A stretch of DNA of 64,000 nucleotides from WRCA01 sp964587855 (lineage in GTDB: Bacteria > Pseudomonadota > Alphaproteobacteria > Rs-D84), in the NCBI GenBank assembly GCA_964587855.1, contig CAZPLT010000003.1, forward strand, positions 9,151 through 73,150, written 5' to 3'. The notes beneath the pieces were generated by a model. The model saw only the letters and a list, made by a program, of their open reading frames with translations. It had not been told where the DNA came from and did not search any database. The translations under genes and the position numbers were made by a program. Positions 8,621 through 17,888 of this stretch are shown in pieces (the stretch's first letter is position 1; the number at the start of each line of letters is the position of its first letter).

Positions 8621-9457
8621 ATGCAATCAGGTCTTTATATTGTTGGCACCCCTATTGGTAATTTGGGTGATATGTCGCCCAGGGCAATTGAAACTTTGCG
8701 AGATGTGGATTTAATTGCCGCTGAAGATACCAGGGTGTTTGGAAAATTGGCAACTCATTTTGATATTAAAACGCATAGAATTGCCATTCATGATCATAAT
8801 GAACGCGAAATGACTGAAAAAATCACAGATATGATCGCTGGTCGTCGCAGTATTGATGGTGCCCAAGTTTTAGAAGGGATGATTCCAGGTGCCGCCATAG
8901 CATTGGTATCTGATTCAGGAATGCCTACAATCAGTGATCCAGGCTTTCGCATTGTTCGTGAATGCCGCAGACAGGGATTGGACGTATTTGTTATCCCAGG
9001 ACCTACGGCAGTTATCAGTGCACTGGCGCTGTCTGGATTCCCAACAGATAAATGGACTTTCTGTGGATTTTTCAAGGATGAGAAACATCTGCACGAAGAT
9101 AATAAAATGCGGCATACATTGATTTATTATGAAAGCCCGAATAGAACACAAGAAACGCTGGCGATTATGGCACGCATAATGCCAGAGCGCCGCGTTGCGG
9201 TTGTTCGTGAAATTACAAAAATTCATGAAGAAACAATAATTGGATACCCAGCGGAATTAAAAAGTCGTGATGATTGGCGCGGTGAAATTGTTATTGTGGT
9301 TGAACCAGCACCAGATGTAAAAATGAGTGACGATGAAATATCCGAAATAGTTCGTGATGTTGTGTCTGGACCAACAAAATCCGCGGCCGCTAAAATAGCC
9401 GCGCGCAGCGGAATATCAAAAAAAGAAGCGTATAAAAAATTATTAGGTGAAAAATGA
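8621..9457 (+). CDS. rsmI: 16S rRNA 2'-O-ribose C1402 methyltransferase
   Basis: Methylates the ribose of C1402 in 16S rRNA with SAM. 278 residues, normal for the family. Motifs are LYIVGTPIGNLGDMSPRA, the AEDTRV segment, IALVSDSGMPTISDPGF and VIPGPTAVISALALSGFP, all typical of RsmI in the tetrapyrrole-methylase fold. A C-terminal helix-turn region (AAAKIAARSGISKKEAYK) completes it. AGGAGCC precedes the ATG. The stop overlaps the engB start as ATGA, so the two are translationally coupled. Confidence 0.95.
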   Translation: MQSGLYIVGTPIGNLGDMSPRAIETLRDVDLIAAEDTRVFGKLATHFDIKTHRIAIHDHNEREMTEKITDMIAGRRSIDGAQVLEGMIPGAAIALVSDSGMPTISDPGFRIVRECRRQGLDVFVIPGPTAVISALALSGFPTDKWTFCGFFKDEKHLHEDNKMRHTLIYYESPNRTQETLAIMARIMPERRVAVVREITKIHEETIIGYPAELKSRDDWRGEIVIVVEPAPDVKMSDDEISEIVRDVVSGPTKSAAAKIAARSGISKKEAYKKLLGEK

Positions 9458-10017
9458 TAAAATTTGTTGGAAGTTTTGAAACAGTTAAATCTTTGCCGCG
9501 GACACATTTTGATGAATATGCCTTTATCGGACGCAGCAATGTCGGCAAATCATCCCTGATAAACGCAATCGCGGGCAGCGTTATTGCGCGAACATCAAAA
9601 ACGCCCGGTCGGACACAATCATTAAACCTGTTTAACTTTGACGACAGATTGGCGATTATGGATTTGCCTGGGTATGGTTATGCAAAAATATCCAAAGAAG
9701 AAACCGAAAGATGGTTGGAAAGATTGGAAGAGTATTTATTATCGCGCGATCAATTAAAAATACTTTTTATTTTAATCGATGCCCGTCATGAATTAAAAAA
9801 ATCAGATTTAGAAATTATGGATTTTTGCGATTTGAATGCGATTCGTTATCAAATCGTTTTAACCAAAGTTGATAAATCAAATAAATCAAAAATTGCAGAT
9901 ATAAAATCAGAAATATTGTCAAATCCACATCCAGCTGCATCCACAGAGATTATGGAAACATCAGCCGAGAAAGGTTTTGGTATTGATAACATCAGGAAAA
10001 TAATTGGTGTTAAATAA
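9454..10017 (+). CDS. engB: Ribosome biogenesis GTP-binding protein EngB (YsxC/YihA)
   Basis: A 187-residue GTPase needed for large-subunit assembly. G motifs are in order: G1 GRSNVGKSSLINAI, G2 TPGRTQSLNLF, G3 DLPGYGYAK, G4 TKVDK and a G5-like ETSAEKG. Length is normal for the family. It starts inside the rsmI stop (ATGA) and its end overlaps the addB start by 14 bases, forming a tight rsmI-engB-addB operon. Confidence 0.95.
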   Translation: MIKFVGSFETVKSLPRTHFDEYAFIGRSNVGKSSLINAIAGSVIARTSKTPGRTQSLNLFNFDDRLAIMDLPGYGYAKISKEETERWLERLEEYLLSRDQLKILFILIDARHELKKSDLEIMDFCDLNAIRYQIVLTKVDKSNKSKIADIKSEILSNPHPAASTEIMETSAEKGFGIDNIRKIIGVK

Positions 10018-12409
10018 AAACAATATATTTTGCGCGTCTAATCCCACAAAACTGACCGAAGTATTGTGGTCTTTTTTATCCGATCATGATTTTTCAAATG
10101 ATGTGATATTTTTGCCCAGCAGACGCGCCATTCGCGTGGTTGAAAAATTCATAGCGTTAAAGTCAGGCACAGCTGTTTTATTACCAAAATTGGTAGCCTT
10201 GGGGGAAAATCCCGAAGACGAAGAAGAATTAATCAGTGGCGAAGATGTTGTTTCAAACCAAGAACGCATTTTAATTTTGGCAAAATTATTATCTGTTGCC
10301 GAAAGCCGGTCTTTTTCATCTGTTTTGCCAATCGCACGTGATTTAATCCGTATGCAAGATTATATTGAAAATGAGCAAAGCGAAAATAATAAAAATCAAA
10401 TAGATTGGAACGCATTGATTGATGAAAAATTCGCAGAACATTTTCAAAAGAAAGCACAATTTTTATCATTGGCGGATAACGTTTTGCCATCAATCTTTCC
10501 CAATAAAATCACAGAATCTGCAAAAAGAAATATGGGTATTCGTGATTGGATTGGGCGCGAATTCGCGGGGCAGGTTATTGTCTGCGGCAGCACGGCATCT
10601 GTTCCAGCAACATCGGATTTAATGGCGTATGTGGCGTCACTGCCAAATGGTAAAATCATTTTACCCGGAAAAATTGTGGGGATAAAGACCGAAGGCATTA
10701 ATGTATGCAATCCGTATTATTCAGAATATAAATTTTTGCAAAGCATTAACGTTAATCCAGACGAAGTAATTGAAATTAATGTTGGTAAATCAAATATAGA
10801 TTTTTTTAACTCGGCTTTTGATAATGTGTCTTCAAACTTCAAACCTCAAACTTCAAATTTTACCCGTATTGATTGTGCGCGCGAATCAGAAGAGGCATCC
10901 GCAGCAGCAGAAATAGCATTTCGCGCAGTAAATAATAATAAATCTGTTTTGATAATTACACCAGACTCAGCCGGTAATCAAAGATTAAAAGAATCGTTTA
11001 TTAATCGAAATTTGTATGCTGATTTTTCAGGTGGTACGTCCGCAGCTATGGGTTTATTTGTCCGCACATTATTAAATAAAATCGAAGAATTAAGCCCCAA
11101 TAAAATTGAAGATCTATTTGAATTGGTTAATAGGTTTGATTTGGAATTTTCAGAATTAGATTTACCAATTATTGAAAAGATAAATGAAGTTTCAGATATT
11201 TTATTGAAACATGGAATTGTCTTAGATACCACGGACATTCGTGCGGTTATAACGGACGCTTTATCAGGGATTCAAATTCGTGGAACATTAAATGAAGAAA
11301 CAAAAATTAATGTTTTGGGGACAATAGAATCGCGCATGCAAACCGCTGACGTTGTTATTCTGACTGGTCTGAACGAAGGCATGTTCCCAGCGCTTGGGTA
11401 TGAAAACCCGTGGCTGCCCCGGCGTATTGCAGAGCAAATAGGTCTGCCACCACCAGAGCGCAAGGTATCATTGATGGCACTGGATTTTATAAATTTATCA
11501 AATGGCGCGGATGTTTATTGGTTGCGTTCAAAAACTGCGGGCGGATCACAAACAACAGAATCTAGATTCTTATCCCGAGTAGAAGTTGCATTAAAAAATA
11601 AAGATTTTGATAATAAAAAAGCAAATGAAATTTTAAGTGCTGTTCGTGGCTTTGATATGATTGCACCAAAGCCGCTTGATTATTCAAACCCAATACCGCC
11701 AGCAGATAGAAAACCCGTGTATGTAACAAAATTGGAATTATTGATACATAACCCATACGCTTTTTATGCAAATCATATTTTAGGCCTGCGCCCCAAAGAT
11801 GATTGGTGGATAACAGCGAGCGCCAAAGATTTTGGAACATTGGTTCACGGTGTAATAGAATATATTGCAAAAAATCCAAGCGAGATAAATAATATAATTA
11901 GGTTAATGGACGAAAAGGCCGGTAAAATATTACCAGATGGCAGTGTGTTATTTCATTTTTGGCATAAACGATTTGTTGAAATGGAATCAGAAATTCAAAA
12001 AATGTTAAAAAATTCAAGCGGTGGCGAATCAGAAATCGAACTGGAAACAAAAATATCTGGACGCGTTGTTCGTGCAATTGCAGATCGTGTTTGGGACGAT
12101 GTGGTTTTGGATATTAAAACAGGATCTGCGCCAAATAAATCACAGTTAGAGCAGGGCAATATGCCACAATTGCCATTGGAAGCATTTATGCGTGGCGCAA
12201 AAATAATTCAATTTTTACAATTGAAAAATAATGATATAAAATTGATTGAATATTCTGAGCAACAATTACAAAAAATGATAGATGCATCTGTTCAAAAAAC
12301 TTCGGAATTATTTGGTCGGTATAGCAAGGATTTCGAGCCATACGAGTATTATGAAACCAGTGATCAAAAATACAAAGCGTATGATGATTTGGCGCGGGTT
12401 AAAGACTGA
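10004..12409 (+). CDS. addB: AddB subunit of the AddAB double-strand-break repair nuclease
   Basis: 801 residues, somewhat short for alphaproteobacterial AddB (about 1000). It has the N-terminal inactivated helicase-like region (FLPSRRAIRVVEKFIA), the conserved central segment TGLNEGMFPALGYENPWLPR with LMALDFINLSNGADVYWLRS, and a C-terminal PD-(D/E)xK nuclease (RVWDDVVLDIKTG with QLPLEAFM). With AddA it would process DNA ends for recombination. The start is TTG at 10004, or GTG at 10007; no ATG is available. addA, normally adjacent, is not here: the next gene is convergent and abuts directly. Four heptanucleotide repeats lie inside the frame (10830-10857). Confidence 0.88.
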   Translation: MVLNKNNIFCASNPTKLTEVLWSFLSDHDFSNDVIFLPSRRAIRVVEKFIALKSGTAVLLPKLVALGENPEDEEELISGEDVVSNQERILILAKLLSVAESRSFSSVLPIARDLIRMQDYIENEQSENNKNQIDWNALIDEKFAEHFQKKAQFLSLADNVLPSIFPNKITESAKRNMGIRDWIGREFAGQVIVCGSTASVPATSDLMAYVASLPNGKIILPGKIVGIKTEGINVCNPYYSEYKFLQSINVNPDEVIEINVGKSNIDFFNSAFDNVSSNFKPQTSNFTRIDCARESEEASAAAEIAFRAVNNNKSVLIITPDSAGNQRLKESFINRNLYADFSGGTSAAMGLFVRTLLNKIEELSPNKIEDLFELVNRFDLEFSELDLPIIEKINEVSDILLKHGIVLDTTDIRAVITDALSGIQIRGTLNEETKINVLGTIESRMQTADVVILTGLNEGMFPALGYENPWLPRRIAEQIGLPPPERKVSLMALDFINLSNGADVYWLRSKTAGGSQTTESRFLSRVEVALKNKDFDNKKANEILSAVRGFDMIAPKPLDYSNPIPPADRKPVYVTKLELLIHNPYAFYANHILGLRPKDDWWITASAKDFGTLVHGVIEYIAKNPSEINNIIRLMDEKAGKILPDGSVLFHFWHKRFVEMESEIQKMLKNSSGGESEIELETKISGRVVRAIADRVWDDVVLDIKTGSAPNKSQLEQGNMPQLPLEAFMRGAKIIQFLQLKNNDIKLIEYSEQQLQKMIDASVQKTSELFGRYSKDFEPYEYYETSDQKYKAYDDLARVKD
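10830..10857 (+). repeat. Heptanucleotide tandem repeat inside addB
   Basis: Four consecutive 7-base units: CTTCAAA, CTTCAAA, CCTCAAA, CTTCAAA. They encode part of SSNFKPQTSNF, apparently an interdomain insert. Because 7 is not a multiple of 3, gain or loss of one unit would shift the addB frame. The NNNCAAA pattern recurs in the ybeY-lnt linker. Confidence 0.8.
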
Positions 12410-13549
12410 TTATTTTAATCCTAGTTTGCGTCTTAATGAATGCCGCATATTACGTGAATGGATAAAAGTTATAATAATGTTTCCCAGCCATTTTGACATA
12501 ACACGTTTTTGTGTTTTATAAATTTCCAAAAATTTATCCATTTCTTTTTTATCGGCTGTGCTATCTGTTTTATAAACAAATCCGTAATCATTGAAAAATT
12601 TTTGCAGATTTTTATTTATCCCAATTATGCATGCAGGGCAAGTATTTTTCTTTTTTGAATATGGATCAATAGAAGTATCAATATAATAAGAATTTATATT
12701 TTTCAGCTTATCAATCATGATTTGCATTACCAATGGATTGTTATATCTGTGCAAACAGATTAAATCTATACCATCTTTAGCAAACAGCGACAGGTGCAAT
12801 CCAGTACCTTCGACACCTGCAATTACATCCGCGCCCTTCATCAATTGTATTTGTTTTTGAAGAGGCATAACATCCCAGCCATTCTTAGTTGGAATTTGAG
12901 GATGTATAATCTTAAAACCGGCCTTTTCGAATATTTTTTCTATTTGATTTTCGCCCAAAACCAGATTGTTTGTAAATTTTGTTCTAGATAGATAAATCTT
13001 TTTTGGTGACTTTGGATCTGACTTTACAGCATCTGCAATCTTTTTAAATGTTTCGCTGAATTTTTTATTAGCATATAATTTTGTATAATTAAAAGAAGAG
13101 TCTGGAATCAGAACATTTTTAAATCTAACAGGTTTGTTCACAAATAAAAGTTTTTTAATCCCCATAAGTTTATAAAACTCTTCCCTATTTGGCGCCAGAC
13201 GGCCATCACTGACGATAACGAAAGTATGATTTTTATATTTTTTATCCAAAATTGGCCATGCGCGCGAAAAACTGTTTGCCAGAAAGTGTCCGATGAATCC
13301 CTCTCCATATCCCAGCAGAATAACGTCCTCGTCAATATAAGGGATGTTTTTATTTACTTTTTTGCTTATTTTTACGTGCTTAATTTTTTGTGGACGAAGT
13401 TTAATGTTCGCGTTGTGTAAAGAAATAGTGGCATTTGGAATAACACTGATTCCCAGTGGTGCATTTATATCTGGTTTTGCATTAAAGCATCTCAGAAATT
13501 TTTCCTTTGTAGCGCCAAGATATTTTGCTGGGTCTTTTAATGGTTTCAT
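12410..13549 (-). CDS. GT61-family (DUF563) glycosyltransferase
   Basis: 379 residues. The C-terminal half has the DUF563/GT61 pattern: KKIYLSRTKF, then an ENQIEKIFEKAGFKIIHPQI strand-helix, LQKQIQLMKGADVIAGVEG and TGLHLSLFAKDGIDLICL. These proteins transfer sugars onto glycans, often capsular or LPS polysaccharides; donor and acceptor are unknown here. No membrane segment is obvious. Its ATG overlaps the lolD stop by four bases, so it is translated with the Lol genes, and it ends flush against addB on the other strand. Confidence 0.78.
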   Translation of the reverse strand: MKPLKDPAKYLGATKEKFLRCFNAKPDINAPLGISVIPNATISLHNANIKLRPQKIKHVKISKKVNKNIPYIDEDVILLGYGEGFIGHFLANSFSRAWPILDKKYKNHTFVIVSDGRLAPNREEFYKLMGIKKLLFVNKPVRFKNVLIPDSSFNYTKLYANKKFSETFKKIADAVKSDPKSPKKIYLSRTKFTNNLVLGENQIEKIFEKAGFKIIHPQIPTKNGWDVMPLQKQIQLMKGADVIAGVEGTGLHLSLFAKDGIDLICLHRYNNPLVMQIMIDKLKNINSYYIDTSIDPYSKKKNTCPACIIGINKNLQKFFNDYGFVYKTDSTADKKEMDKFLEIYKTQKRVMSKWLGNIIITFIHSRNMRHSLRRKLGLK

Positions 13550-14259
13550 CCGACAATTCCATCTTTGATAGTAATAATTCTGTCGGCACGTTTTGCCAAA
13601 TTCATGTCATGGGTTACAAACAACATAGACATATGTGTTTTTTTCGTCAGAGATAACAACAAATCAAAAACATTTGCTGCATGCGTTGGATCCAATGATC
13701 CAGTTGGCTCGTCTGCCAGAACTATTTCAGGTTCATTAGCAAGTGCGCGCGCAACTGCGGTGCGTTGTTGTTCGCCACCTGACATTTCAGACGGTCTGTG
13801 ATCTGCGCGATGTAAAACATTTGCAGCCTTTAATAATTTTTTTGCACGAATACGTGCGGTGTCTTCGTCCATATTATTTGCCAGCATAGGCAACATTACG
13901 TTTTCAAGAGCTGTGAAATCTTCCAATAAATTATGACGTTGATAAACAAATCCCAATTTTTTACGGCGAACGTTTGTCCGTTGGTCTTCGTTCATTTTAT
14001 GAACAGGTGTACCAGCAATTGTAATTTGTCCACCACTGGGCTTTTCAAGCAACCCAACGCATTGCAACAAAGTAGATTTACCACAACCCGATGGCCCAAC
14101 CAATGCGACAATTTCACCACGCATTAATTCAAATCCGCCGCCCCGTAAAATGTTTAGTGGTTGGCCACCTTCGATAAAGGATTTTTTAATACCAACAACT
14201 GACATAATACATGCGCGCTTTTTTACTGATGATATAGATTTTAATATTGATGCTGTCAT
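13546..14259 (-). CDS. lolD: Lipoprotein-releasing ABC transporter ATPase LolD
   Basis: ATPase of the LolCDE complex, which extracts lipoproteins from the inner membrane. Walker A is GPSGCGKSTLLQCVG, the Q-loop region reads GFVYQRHNLLEDFTA, the ABC signature is MSGGEQQRTAVARAL, Walker B is EIVLADEPTGSLD, and the H-loop is LFVTHD. The LolD-typical segment LEDFTALENVMLP is present. The ATG at 14259 has AAGGAA upstream; an internal ATG at codon 19 lacks one. One base separates it from lolC, and it overlaps the glycosyltransferase gene. Confidence 0.92.
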   Translation of the reverse strand: MTASILKSISSVKKRACIMSVVGIKKSFIEGGQPLNILRGGGFELMRGEIVALVGPSGCGKSTLLQCVGLLEKPSGGQITIAGTPVHKMNEDQRTNVRRKKLGFVYQRHNLLEDFTALENVMLPMLANNMDEDTARIRAKKLLKAANVLHRADHRPSEMSGGEQQRTAVARALANEPEIVLADEPTGSLDPTHAANVFDLLLSLTKKTHMSMLFVTHDMNLAKRADRIITIKDGIVG

Positions 14260-14260
14260 T

Positions 14261-15514
14261 TTATTCGTTCCTTAACACTTCTACTGGGTCGGTTTTGGCG
14301 GCCTTCCATGCTGGATACAGCGTTGCCAAAAATGCCAATGCAATCGCAACAAATGCAATTCCAATTACATTCCAAAATTCTATTTTTGATGGTAATTCAG
14401 AAAGAAAGTATAATTCTGATGGAAATAAATCACGACCAGTTGCCCACTGCAAAAATTGTCGTATAGGTTCAATGTATCTTGCAACTAAAACACCTAAAAC
14501 AGTTCCAATTGTTGCGCCCAGTATTCCAATACTGCTGCCACATAAAATAAATATTTTCATCATACTATGACGCGATACACCAAATGTCCGCAAGACTGCG
14601 ATATCGCGGGATTTGTCTTTGACTAACATAATCAGGCTGGATACGATATTAAATGCCGCAACAATTACAATCAGTAGTAAAATTAAGAACATTACGTTTG
14701 ATTCAACCTGCAATGCGCCAACAAAGCCACGATTCAAATCGCGCCAATCACGAACCACGAATCCTGTTGGCAGGCTGGCAGATAAAGCATCACGAACATC
14801 AGTAGTTCTGTCGGGATTCTTTAAAAATAAATCTATGTGTGAAACCCCATCAGGAGAATTAAGAAATTTTTGGGCAGTTTCCAATGGCATAAAGATATAT
14901 CCAGAATCATATTCATACATACCCGCAAAGAATGTTGTTGCAACTGGATAAGATTGTATTCGCGGAATTGTTCCAAATGCAGTTGCTGTAGAGCTATTTG
15001 CGCTGATAAGCGTAGCATTATCATTTCTGGTAAGATTCAGGTTTCTGGCAAGTGATGCACCCATTGCCAATTGCCCATTATGAAGATTTGCCAGCGGCGT
15101 TCCATAAATTCTTGTACTGGCTTGAAATTTTCTTTCCAGGTCAGACATTCTGATACCACGAACCATTGCACCAGAATTTTTGCCTTCTGCGGACACCATT
15201 ACTTGTCCTTCTAGCACTGGAATAATATCAGTGGTATTAGCAGCAACAACTTTGTTTGTTTTCATTTTTTCAATCAGATAATCAAAATCCTGAATCGCTC
15301 CATCTTGGTGATAAACGACAACATGCCCGTTCATACCAACAATACGTGAAAGCAAGGTATCGTGGAAACCACTCATTACGGACATAACAACAATCAGCGT
15401 TGCAACGCCCAACGCAATCCCCAGCAGTGACACCCAAGAAACCACGCTGCCGAAACCACGTCCCCGTGCGCGCAAATATCTGAATGCAATTTTCTTTTCA
15501 AGTTTAGAAAACAT
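14261..15514 (-). CDS. lolC: Lipoprotein-releasing permease, LolC/LolE family
   Basis: 417-residue membrane subunit of the lipoprotein exporter. It has an N-terminal helix after the typical opening EKKIAFRYLRARGRGFGSVV, a large periplasmic domain (about residues 45-265), and three C-terminal helices (FLILLLIVIVAAFNIVSSLI, a second, and IGIAFVAIALAFLATLYPAW). The coupling segment MLVKDKSRDIAVLRTFGVS is conserved. Only one permease gene is present, so it probably forms a homodimer with LolD, as in lineages with a single hybrid LolC/E. Confidence 0.9.
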   Translation of the reverse strand: MFSKLEKKIAFRYLRARGRGFGSVVSWVSLLGIALGVATLIVVMSVMSGFHDTLLSRIVGMNGHVVVYHQDGAIQDFDYLIEKMKTNKVVAANTTDIIPVLEGQVMVSAEGKNSGAMVRGIRMSDLERKFQASTRIYGTPLANLHNGQLAMGASLARNLNLTRNDNATLISANSSTATAFGTIPRIQSYPVATTFFAGMYEYDSGYIFMPLETAQKFLNSPDGVSHIDLFLKNPDRTTDVRDALSASLPTGFVVRDWRDLNRGFVGALQVESNVMFLILLLIVIVAAFNIVSSLIMLVKDKSRDIAVLRTFGVSRHSMMKIFILCGSSIGILGATIGTVLGVLVARYIEPIRQFLQWATGRDLFPSELYFLSELPSKIEFWNVIGIAFVAIALAFLATLYPAWKAAKTDPVEVLRNE

Positions 15515-15516
15515 TT

Positions 15517-16131
15517 TTATTCCTTAAAATCATCAGGGTTTATATTTAATTCTGTTCTTATTCTGTGCTCTAACCTTTTTTGAATTTCATCAAAAATTTG
15601 CAATAAAGCCGGTTCTGAGACAAACATATCACGATAAGATTTGCTGAAATACCATTTCCAATAGACCCCATTATCATAAGAACCAATATGATTTAATGTT
15701 TTTGAAAATAATGTTTGAAAACATACGTCCAATCTATCAAGTATTTTTACAAATTTTGATTCTGGTGTTTTTTGTTCTTCATATTCTTGCCATAAACTTT
15801 CAAATTCTGAATTATCCAGTATTTTTGTAAATTCATGCATTATTTCGGCTTCGTTTTTTTCTTTGTCCGCACGTGCCGCAACATCATTTAATGTTTTGTG
15901 TGCTGGTATGTCATGAGATTTGCTTTCTGGCAAATCATGCGCAGCGCAAAGTTTTAAAACATGTTCCATATTAAGGGGGGCAGATGATTTTGGAACAAAA
16001 GTTATCGCCATAAGCGACAGCATAAAACAATGTGCAGATACAGACTCTTGTTCACCATTGGACATTCTGGTCGTGCGCTTTTCATAATGCAGGTGTTCAA
16101 CCGTTTTAAAAAATTCAATAAGATTATTCAT
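15517..16131 (-). CDS. HD-domain hydrolase (YfbR/HDDC2-like nucleotidase family)
   Basis: About 204 residues from the ATG at 16131 (MNNLIEFFKTVEHLHYEKR). That start overlaps the secretin stop by eight bases and is preferred to an upstream frame start at 16182. The layout matches HD-domain 5'-deoxynucleotidase-like proteins: RMSNGEQESVSAHCFMLSL supplies the first His, LCAAHDLPESKSHDIPAH the HD pair, and KILDRLDVCFQT the later Asp. Likely hydrolyses nucleoside monophosphates with a divalent metal; substrate unproven. It sits between the secretin and the Lol genes with no obvious link to either. Confidence 0.75.
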   Translation of the reverse strand: MNNLIEFFKTVEHLHYEKRTTRMSNGEQESVSAHCFMLSLMAITFVPKSSAPLNMEHVLKLCAAHDLPESKSHDIPAHKTLNDVAARADKEKNEAEIMHEFTKILDNSEFESLWQEYEEQKTPESKFVKILDRLDVCFQTLFSKTLNHIGSYDNGVYWKWYFSKSYRDMFVSEPALLQIFDEIQKRLEHRIRTELNINPDDFKE

Positions 16132-17434
16132 CCAAATACTCGCGCAATTTATCGCCAGAAAGTTCGGGCGCTGGTTCAGCATCGTCCGAGTCTATGATTG
16201 AAATGACACGTGGGCTCATGAATACTACCAATTCTGCAAATGGGTTTATCAATGTTTCAGGTGTTGTTACAAAGCTGTGAGTTGGGATACCGATAATTAC
16301 ATAATTATCACCAAGTGTTGTTGGAACATTAAAGCTGGCCAGTTCCCCGGCAGTAGTACGCAAAGCTATTTTTGCATCTATCTTTTTCATATCTGCATAT
16401 TTTCCGTATTTACCAGTTGCTCCAACAATTAAATCTGTTTCTAATCTATCTTCGCGTGAACATTGTCCAATATCAAATCTGCTTTGCCAGCCATTTGGTA
16501 TTACAAATGTTCCCTGGGAAATTAAAACTACGTTTGATTGCTGGGATAAAAACGATTGTAATGTTTTTGTGTTTATTTCTGGGGATACAACCAGCAATCT
16601 ACCAACAACACCAGGAATAGACATTTTTACGTTCTTTTCACCAAATGCAGGTAACATATTCATCCAAACAATTGGATTATCAGTGCGCGGATATACGCGA
16701 TATACATCCATATCCCACGCAACCAAGAATTTTTTATTTCCAATATCGGAAACGATATCACGAACTTTTTTCTCGGTTTGATAATTACCTTCGAATACCA
16801 AGGTTTTATCTTCCCAGTTAGTTATTAAATTACGTAAGTCCGAACCATGCATTGCATCAATCAATGCCATAATTACATATTGATCTTTGGGCATTTTCAT
16901 CAGCCATTTACCACGGCTGGAAATACGTAGTTCTTTTGTATCGTCATCATAGGTATAGTAAGTTTTACCAAGTTTACAAATCAATTCTACGGCATCTTCT
17001 AGTGTTCCAGAAGTAATTTCACCACTGATTAAGTCTGGTAATTTTTCACTGGCAATAATTTTAATTTTTGTTCCATCAAGTAATTTTTCCAAAACATCAG
17101 GTACACTTTTTTTCTTGAAAGAAAAATCTTCTACTGCGAAATCTGGAAGATTATCACCCTTGTTCAAACGAACAATTTCAACGGGTGTTGCCGGCAGAAC
17201 AGACAATATACTTTGGTTATCCCAATCAACCTTGCAACGCTTGGGCAAATCAATTGCAAATTTTTGTGCGGTGTCAGTGGTAAGTGCTGCCTTGCGCGGA
17301 AAAATCGGAACAGAATGTTCGTCTACTACGATATTTTCAACTACTTGTACAGTGTCATATTGTTGTTGATTCTGACTTTGAAATTGTTGGCATGCACCGA
17401 CAAAAAAAATCAAAAGCAAATATATTTTTTTCAT
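16124..17434 (-). CDS. Type IV pilus/type II-like lipoprotein secretin (PilN/BfpB-type)
   Basis: 436 residues with a lipoprotein signal (LLLIFFVGAC, lipidated Cys15). A secretin N0-like domain follows: FAVEDFSFKKKSVPDVLEKL, KIKIIASEKLPDLISGEIT, LEDAVELICKLGKTYYTYD. The C-terminal part (VVLISQGTFVIPNGWQSRFD onward, FAELVVFMSPRVISI) reads like a secretin barrel domain. Lipidated secretins of this kind belong to type IVb pilus systems. It is separated from the prepilin-like genes by about 11 kb, and no pilus ATPase or platform gene is nearby. The HD gene starts within its last codons. Family assignment rests on pattern recognition. Confidence 0.65.
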   Translation of the reverse strand: MKKIYLLLIFFVGACQQFQSQNQQQYDTVQVVENIVVDEHSVPIFPRKAALTTDTAQKFAIDLPKRCKVDWDNQSILSVLPATPVEIVRLNKGDNLPDFAVEDFSFKKKSVPDVLEKLLDGTKIKIIASEKLPDLISGEITSGTLEDAVELICKLGKTYYTYDDDTKELRISSRGKWLMKMPKDQYVIMALIDAMHGSDLRNLITNWEDKTLVFEGNYQTEKKVRDIVSDIGNKKFLVAWDMDVYRVYPRTDNPIVWMNMLPAFGEKNVKMSIPGVVGRLLVVSPEINTKTLQSFLSQQSNVVLISQGTFVIPNGWQSRFDIGQCSREDRLETDLIVGATGKYGKYADMKKIDAKIALRTTAGELASFNVPTTLGDNYVIIGIPTHSFVTTPETLINPFAELVVFMSPRVISIIDSDDAEPAPELSGDKLREYLDE

Positions 17435-17443
17435 TTTTATCCC

Positions 17444-17752
17444 TTATATATTCATAACACGTTCAAATTCTTCAAGTGTCATTTCATAGATTGGTTTATT
17501 GCTGGGGGTAACCAAATCTTTTACACCCTGGAATTCAGTTTGATATTTTTTAATCAATGCTTTTAATTTAGCGTCTGTGGGATTTAACTTTTCACCGTAC
17601 GCATTCAGCATTTCCAGAACATCTGCCGCAAAGAATCGTCCTGTGTAATTTTCAGCCGCGATACCACCTTTTTGGGTACGTATTGCTGCGGACAAGGTTT
17701 TCAAAGCCTCGTAAAATCCGGCTATGCGAACATATCTTTCTTCCGCGGTCAT
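17444..17752 (-). CDS. Small soluble helical protein, unknown function
   Basis: 102 residues, no signal or membrane segment, almost entirely helix-forming (RVAGFYEALKTL-like N-terminus, KLKALIKKYQTEFQGVKDLV, MTLEEFERVMNI). The family is not recognised. It ends nine bases before the secretin gene and is probably the first gene of that transcript. A good GGAG-type site (GAAGGAGCAATA on the minus strand) precedes its ATG. Confidence 0.65.
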   Translation of the reverse strand: MTAEERYVRIAGFYEALKTLSAAIRTQKGGIAAENYTGRFFAADVLEMLNAYGEKLNPTDAKLKALIKKYQTEFQGVKDLVTPSNKPIYEMTLEEFERVMNI

Positions 17753-17852
17753 TTATTGCTCCTTCCTGTGTTTGTATTATAGAATTAAAAAGCCAGCTTT
17801 CGCAAGCGTAAAAGGATAAATTATGAGGAATAAGTTACAAGGGAAATTTATA

Positions 17853-17882
17853 TTGCTAAAAATTTAATTTTTCAGTTATAAT
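17853..17882 (+). promoter_or_regulatory. Promoter giving a probably leaderless transcript
   Basis: TTGCTA (17853-17858), 18-base spacer, TATAAT (17877-17882). The ATG of the next gene begins six bases later, where transcription is expected to start, and no Shine-Dalgarno can fit. Confidence 0.65.
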
Positions 17883-17888
17883 CAAAGT

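Noticed and set aside
17770..17815. Terminator between the 102-residue gene and the lipoprotein gene
   Set aside because: Only a four-pair stem (GCTT/AAGC) without a proper T tract; this region is upstream of both genes.
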